Below, one piece after another: positions 59,175 through 64,000 of a stretch of DNA of 64,000 nucleotides (its first letter is position 1; the number at the start of each line of letters is the position of its first letter). The DNA lies in contig JAMPIT010000848.1 in the NCBI GenBank assembly GCA_026261815.1, forward strand, positions 5,694,501 to 5,758,500. The letters run 5' to 3'. Below the pieces are notes generated by a model, which worked only from the letters and a program-made list of their open reading frames with translations, did no database searches and was not told where the DNA came from. A program made the translations under genes and the position numbers. This stretch comes from Monarcha castaneiventris obscurior (lineage: Eukaryota > Chordata > Aves > Passeriformes > Monarchidae).

Positions 59175-62100
59175 CCGGCTCGGTTCAGCCCCCGCCGCTC
59201 CGGGAGCGCTCGGCCCGGGGCGATGCGCGGGGTGTTGAGGTGGGGGGGGGTTGTTGTTGCGGTTGTTGTCGGGGACTTTTTTCCTGTTGTTCTTCGCCGT
59301 GTTGTTGTTTTGCACCTTGTTCGCGAGCTGCGGAGCCGCCGGGCCGGGTCGCGGCTGCTCCCGAGCGGGGTCCGGCCCCGACCCTCGCCTCCGTCCCCTA
59401 CCTGCCTGCGCTCTCCTGCGGAGGGAGCACCAGCCCCGGGCTGGGGGTGTCCCTGTGCCCCCAGACCTCCGTCACCCACATTTTGTCCGCTCGCTGCAGC
59501 TGCGAGGGGAAGCACCCGGCACTTGTAACGGGAGAGGGATGCACAGGGGATATTTGAGAGCGCGGAGGTGCTGTAGGAAATTTCCCTCATCCTAGAGAAG
59601 GCGAAGCGAAGGGGATAGATGCTACTTCAGGGATAAGGAGTTCTCTGCGAGTATCGCCTTGCTCGGTGTGGGTAAACAGCGCTGATGTTTTCAGCTCCAA
59701 AGCCGTGGGATACAGATCCCTTTGGAGGGAGGGGGATCATCCCAGACGTAATCCTTGCTGCCTTCTGGGCCAAATTCGGGTAATTGCGTTGAAAAAAGTT
59801 AAAAAAAGGAGAAAATGCTCTCCTGCGTCCGTACAGCAGCTCAGGATGCTCTCGGCTCACCTCACTGCTGTGATACTTTGGGATCAAACTCTTAAGACAC
59901 AAGCAGAGGGAAACGTGTGTGGCTTCCCAGACGCGGCTAATTAATCTTTATGTATCAAGATACGTATTTAACTGTTCTCTGTCATTTGGCTTATTTATCT
60001 CTTTTTATTAAGTTGTAGCAAACCTAATAGTTCTCGTTTATTTTGAGATGCGGGATTCTACTGAAAGGAAACAACTTTCGTTGTTTTCGCCTATATCTGC
60101 GTACTGCTGGTTTCAAAGTGTTTTATTGTCATTGCCGTTGCTCTTAAAACACTAAATATGCTCTTAAAATACTAACGAGAGCTGGTTCACCTGGGAGCAG
60201 GACATTCGTCCAGCTGAAACATCGGCCCGTGGTGTGTGAAAGCAGAAATCTGGGATCATGTGAGCGTGTGCCACTGGCAACTGCGGCTGCCCCCAAATCC
60301 TGCCGGCTTTCGGAACTCGCTTTTACCAAGAAGTTGTTGGATGTCAACACGATTTTACTTTGCCTTCCAGTGTTTTGTGCGGGAGCTGGGGCTCGTGGCC
60401 GTGCTCGCAGTGCCTCTCTCGGGGCTGCGCGGTGCCGCGTTCCCCCGGCCGAGCCTTTGGGGCGCGGGGCCCCTCGTCCTCAGCTCATCCGTGGCCTGAA
60501 TCCCTGAGATTAGTCCCGGATTAGGCGGTGGCAATTGATCCGCGGGTCCTCGCTGCCGCTGCGGCCGGGAGGCTGCGGGAAATCGCCTCTTGTGGGTGCG
60601 CGGCGAGCTCAGCCCCGGCGGGGAGCGGGTGCGATGGGCGCTGGTGCTGGCCGGGGCCGATGTGACACCGGAGAGGAGCACCCCAGGTACTGACCACTGC
60701 CACCAGATGCTGCTGTTGTCACTGCTACCGAGGATCTTAAAGCAGCGGCAGAAGAAAGGAAGTGACTTACCCTTTGCTGATATTCAGGGCGCTCCCCCCC
60801 CCTTCTATTCTTTTCTGAGTTTCAAATGACATTTGCTTATGCACAGCCGTGCACGTTTGTCTGTGCCATGAGGCCGCTGGAATGAAGCCAGGGATGAAAT
60901 GGGCTGACTCTGTTTCCCTGACAGACTGCAGGTAGAGCGGCTGTAACTTCAGCATCAGAGCGTGGAGCAGGAGCGAGTGTCTCCTGCTGCTTTCCCTTCG
61001 GATAACTCGGGCAGGTGCGGGGTGGGATCCAGCCGAGGATCACCAGCAGCGTGCTGTTCTCTGCTGCCTGCCATGGAGAGCACTTCCCGAGCGCTCCTGC
61101 TTCCTGGAGCCACTTGGGATACTCTGGGAAACTCCGGAACCTCACACCGGTCCCAACCCCATTGCTCCTGTCCGGTGCTGGTGGCTCAGCCCAGGGCTGG
61201 GCTGAGACAGGGTCTGCCTCAAAGCATTTCCACTTAAAGATGCTACAGAGGAGGATAGGGTGGACTGGAGAAATCAGAATTCTCCCACTATGGTGTGCAG
61301 ATATCCCAGACAAAATCCATCTCTAGGAAGGACCTAGCAAGGAGCACTAACACGCTCTTTGCTGTCCTCCTGCTTCGCTGAGTTTATGGAGGGGCTCTAA
61401 AGCCCTTTGATTTGTTTTGTTCAGGGTTTTTTTAATTTTGTTTTGTTTTTCCCCTTAGTTTATTTATTTATTTCTTTAGGGGGAGGCAGCAAAGCTGGGC
61501 TGTGCAGTGTCACTGTGCATAAATAACTCGCTGGGAGCATGGCCGAGCTCTGCCATCGCCGTGAGCTGCCTCAGCCCAAAGCGGCCTGGAACGTTAATGG
61601 AATTGTTTTGTGCACTTACTGGACATGATATTGTTACCGGGAGGTCTCCAATCTCTCCTGCACGCTGCAGTCAGCCACAATTCCTCTTTGCAGCTACACA
61701 GGGGCCTACTGCATATCAGCATTTCCATTTCTGAAAGGACAAGGGATGTTTAGAGGGATAATGAAACACGAGTGTGTGTTCAGCCGAGGCCTCCCCAGAA
61801 GGGGGGCATTTGCAGCCTTTCTTTAACTGCTTCCACAGCACCCCTGTTTTCCCTGGAAGGGCTGGCCTCTGGGAGGGATGGAGAAGGCACAGAGGGGCTG
61901 GACACTCACAAGTGGGTAATGAGAGCCCTCCTGCCCCATCAGGCAGGGTGAGAAGGAGCCCTCCCTGCTGCTGACTGCATTTGGTGAGGAGTTCTGATGG
62001 ATCAGGAATGTTGGTGGCATCGAAGCTGGGGAAAAGGGTTCCCTGTGTAAAGCAGTCCCTGTCACTGGTGATCCTGCATGGAGCAAGCAGCCTGCCATGG

Positions 62101-63226
62101 CAGCTGGCAGTGGAGCCAGCCCCAAACTTCTCAGTGCCCCAGGGAGCTGCTGCTCGCAGCCTGGAGGATTGAAGCTCCTTGGCAGGATTTTTAGGGCTGC
62201 AGAGTGCTGAGCCCAAGGTGTGGGGGTGATAAGGAGCCACCGCAACGAGCATTTCCCACTCTGAAATGCTGTCCCCTCCATCCTGCGGGCTGGATCCAGG
62301 ACCTGCTACATCATTGGGACAGCAGGAACACCTCTGGTGTCTGCACAGTGGCCACGAGGGACTGGGGAGGTTCAGCTGAAGGTGTGAGGAGCCCTCATTC
62401 AACCTGCGACACCCATCCCTGTCATCGGCCACCTGAGCGCCGCTAAAGGAAACACCTACCTCTGGTTTGGATTCCTCGTTTGAATTGGGCTCTAAACCCC
62501 TTTTTCTGTCCCCTCTGGCCTTTTTCCTGGGGCATTGGTACCTGCAGGCTGCAGACCCCTTCCTGCTCGCTTGCCAGGAAAGCTTTCACAGGGTTTTGAG
62601 CTGCTCGTGTGTGGTGCTGGTGTTTGGGTGAGAGCAGCGTGTTCCTGCACCACCTAAGGGGGTGTTGCTCCCTGGTGGGGCATTTTCCCATCCCTCCAAG
62701 TGCTTTGAGAAAATGTGGGGATTTTTCCCACTTGAGCTCTAGGGAGATTCTGCAGCTGTATTTCACAACAAGTAAACCGTGGTAAAAAATGTGCATTTTA
62801 GTAACGCCGAGGCTCGTTCTGCTCTCAGCAGAGCTTTAGTGCCAGGATCTGCTGTGCTGGCTGATGCACCAGCATGGAAGGGTTTTTCCTAGATCCTAAA
62901 CTGTGTTTGTGTGTCCACGAAGTTCAAGAGGGAGCTTTTCCTTCTCAGCCCAGGCAAAATTGCCTTGGTGAGGGGGGCCTGTGACAGGAATCCTGCCAGA
63001 GCACGGTGCCCTGCGCTCTTTCATGCAGGCTGTGCAGGGATGCTGTGATGCAGGAGCAGTGATCCTGCTCCCTGCTCCCCAGGGGCATCTTTGGGGAGTG
63101 AATTATCATCTCTATTCTTCCTGCAGAAATAAATTTAAATACAAATTCTTCCCGGTTGCTTCTGGTGTTACAATGATCAGACGGGGTCAGCACGATGCCC
63201 GATTTCCAGCCAGGGGAATTGATGGG

Positions 63227-63253
63227 GAGGAGGAGGAGGAGGAAGAGGAGGAC
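63227..63253. repeat. GAG trinucleotide repeat
   Basis: About eight GAG-type units with one GAA, in TOX2 intron 1. It reads as glutamate codons in an open frame that shows no other sign of being coding. Confidence 0.85.
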
Positions 63254-64000
63254 CCAGCCTGGGAATACCAAATCCACACTGCTGTGAGACCCTGGGAGTG
63301 CCCGTGGTCCTTGGGAGCCCCTGTGCTGGGGGGCCCTGCAGCATTTCTGTAGGATTCATCAGCACCATCAAACCTTTCCCCGAATTTTCCTGGTAGGATG
63401 CTGCAGCTTTGCCTCTCCAAACACACCCTCTCTCTTGCCTTTTAGGCTGATAAATTGACAACAACTATTTTGCCAGTGCACCATCATAAATTATGGATAA
63501 TTAAAATCTACTGGTCATGTGATGGGTATTAATCTGCAACCAGTGCTCCCTTCTTCTTTTAAGGACCCTTCAGAAATGGGATCTGAGCTGGTACGAGCCC
63601 GAGTCAATGTAGCAAATGCATTTCTGTGAAATGTTCTGTTTTGACTTTTACAATAAATTGTCCATTGCAGTGATAAACATGATCCCTTTTTCCTTGTTCC
63701 AGAACTGCTTTGCCATTCTGGAAGATAAAATGCATTCTTTCCCTTCCTACTTTCGAAGCCAACTCTGTTTTGAAGTAGCATAAATCTTTCTTTGGAGATG
63801 GAGAATTTTGGATGGAGAACAAAGTCCAGCAGATTTTTAATTTGGGGCCCATCTCATTCTCATTTGGCAGGCAGCTCCTGTTGATTTGCAAATGTAGATT
63901 TTTTTTTTTCAATTTTTTTTTTCTTTTAGGCCCTGAATGTGGGCAAGGGCTTCCTCTGAAAAGTGGTTGAGCTACTCAGTGGGACAACCCTGCGTTCTCC

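Larger units (their letters stand above)
58150..59450. promoter_or_regulatory. CpG island over TOX2 exon 1
   Basis: Base composition shifts abruptly from mixed or AT-rich to very GC-rich with dense CG dinucleotides. The richest part is 58500-59250, where CCGCCC and GGGGCGG strings are frequent. Such an island across a first exon is typical of vertebrate developmental regulator promoters and is normally unmethylated. It supports 58827 lying in a true first exon. Boundaries are by eye. Confidence 0.85.
58929..64000 (+). other. TOX2: TOX2 intron 1, 5' part
   Basis: The intron begins with GTACCG after the coding exon and continues past the window edge. It holds the right half of the CpG island, an 8-bp tandem repeat near 59134, and two repeat-poor blocks that look like possible regulatory DNA (about 61500-61735 and 63440-63535). 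I see no CR1 copy in these 5 kb, unlike the upstream flank, and no second coding exon: no open frame resembles the FDG-containing start of TOX2 exon 2. Confidence 0.8.

Noticed and set aside
58310..59528. Long open frames of 240-280 residues on both strands in the CpG island
   Set aside because: Stop codons are rare in GC-rich DNA. Only the 102-bp TOX2 exon within this interval resembles a known protein and ends at a splice donor.
61716..62432. 238-residue minus-strand open frame in TOX2 intron 1
   Set aside because: No recognised domain, and a competing plus-strand frame is also open. It looks like a chance frame in GC-moderate DNA.

Overview
The window looks like nuclear DNA from a bird, most likely a songbird (passerine). 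The main evidence is at least 18 pieces of CR1, the dominant avian LINE, several still carrying the recognisable 3' end. There are also two LTR-type insertions, one of which matches my memory of songbird endogenous-retrovirus LTRs. Introns and intergenic DNA dominate. There are no bacterial-style operons, no ribosomal or transfer RNA genes that I can recognise, and no CRISPR array.

I can support only one protein-coding gene. The first coding exon of TOX2, an HMG-box transcription factor, lies at 58827-58928 on the plus strand. It sits inside a strong CpG island (about 58150-59450) and ends at a GT splice donor in phase 0. The 5' UTR and promoter lie to its left, and the last 5 kb of the window are the start of TOX2 intron 1. 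The HMG box and the rest of the protein are beyond the right edge.

The first 58 kb form a gene-poor upstream flank. Positions 1-40300 hold scattered CR1 fragments (about 996, 6296, 10842, 12716, 18577, 23648, 31418, 34970, 35994 and 37576), an older CR1/L3-like relic near 10140-10680, a double minisatellite inside a CR1 copy (12887-13303) and a (GGTTT)19 array (19511-19605). Positions 40300-44000 hold a probable solo LTR (40324-40816), a CR1 end and a second LTR-like insertion (about 43100-43845). Positions 44000-58000 alternate AT-rich, repeat-poor stretches with further CR1 pieces. The repeat-poor, TAATTA-rich stretches are the best candidates for distal regulatory elements of TOX2, but this is inferred from composition only.

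I found no new biological system. The most notable observations are an out-of-frame upstream ATG that overlaps the TOX2 start, the paired 47-bp and 37-bp minisatellites grown inside a CR1 copy, the LTR insertions, and the candidate regulatory blocks.
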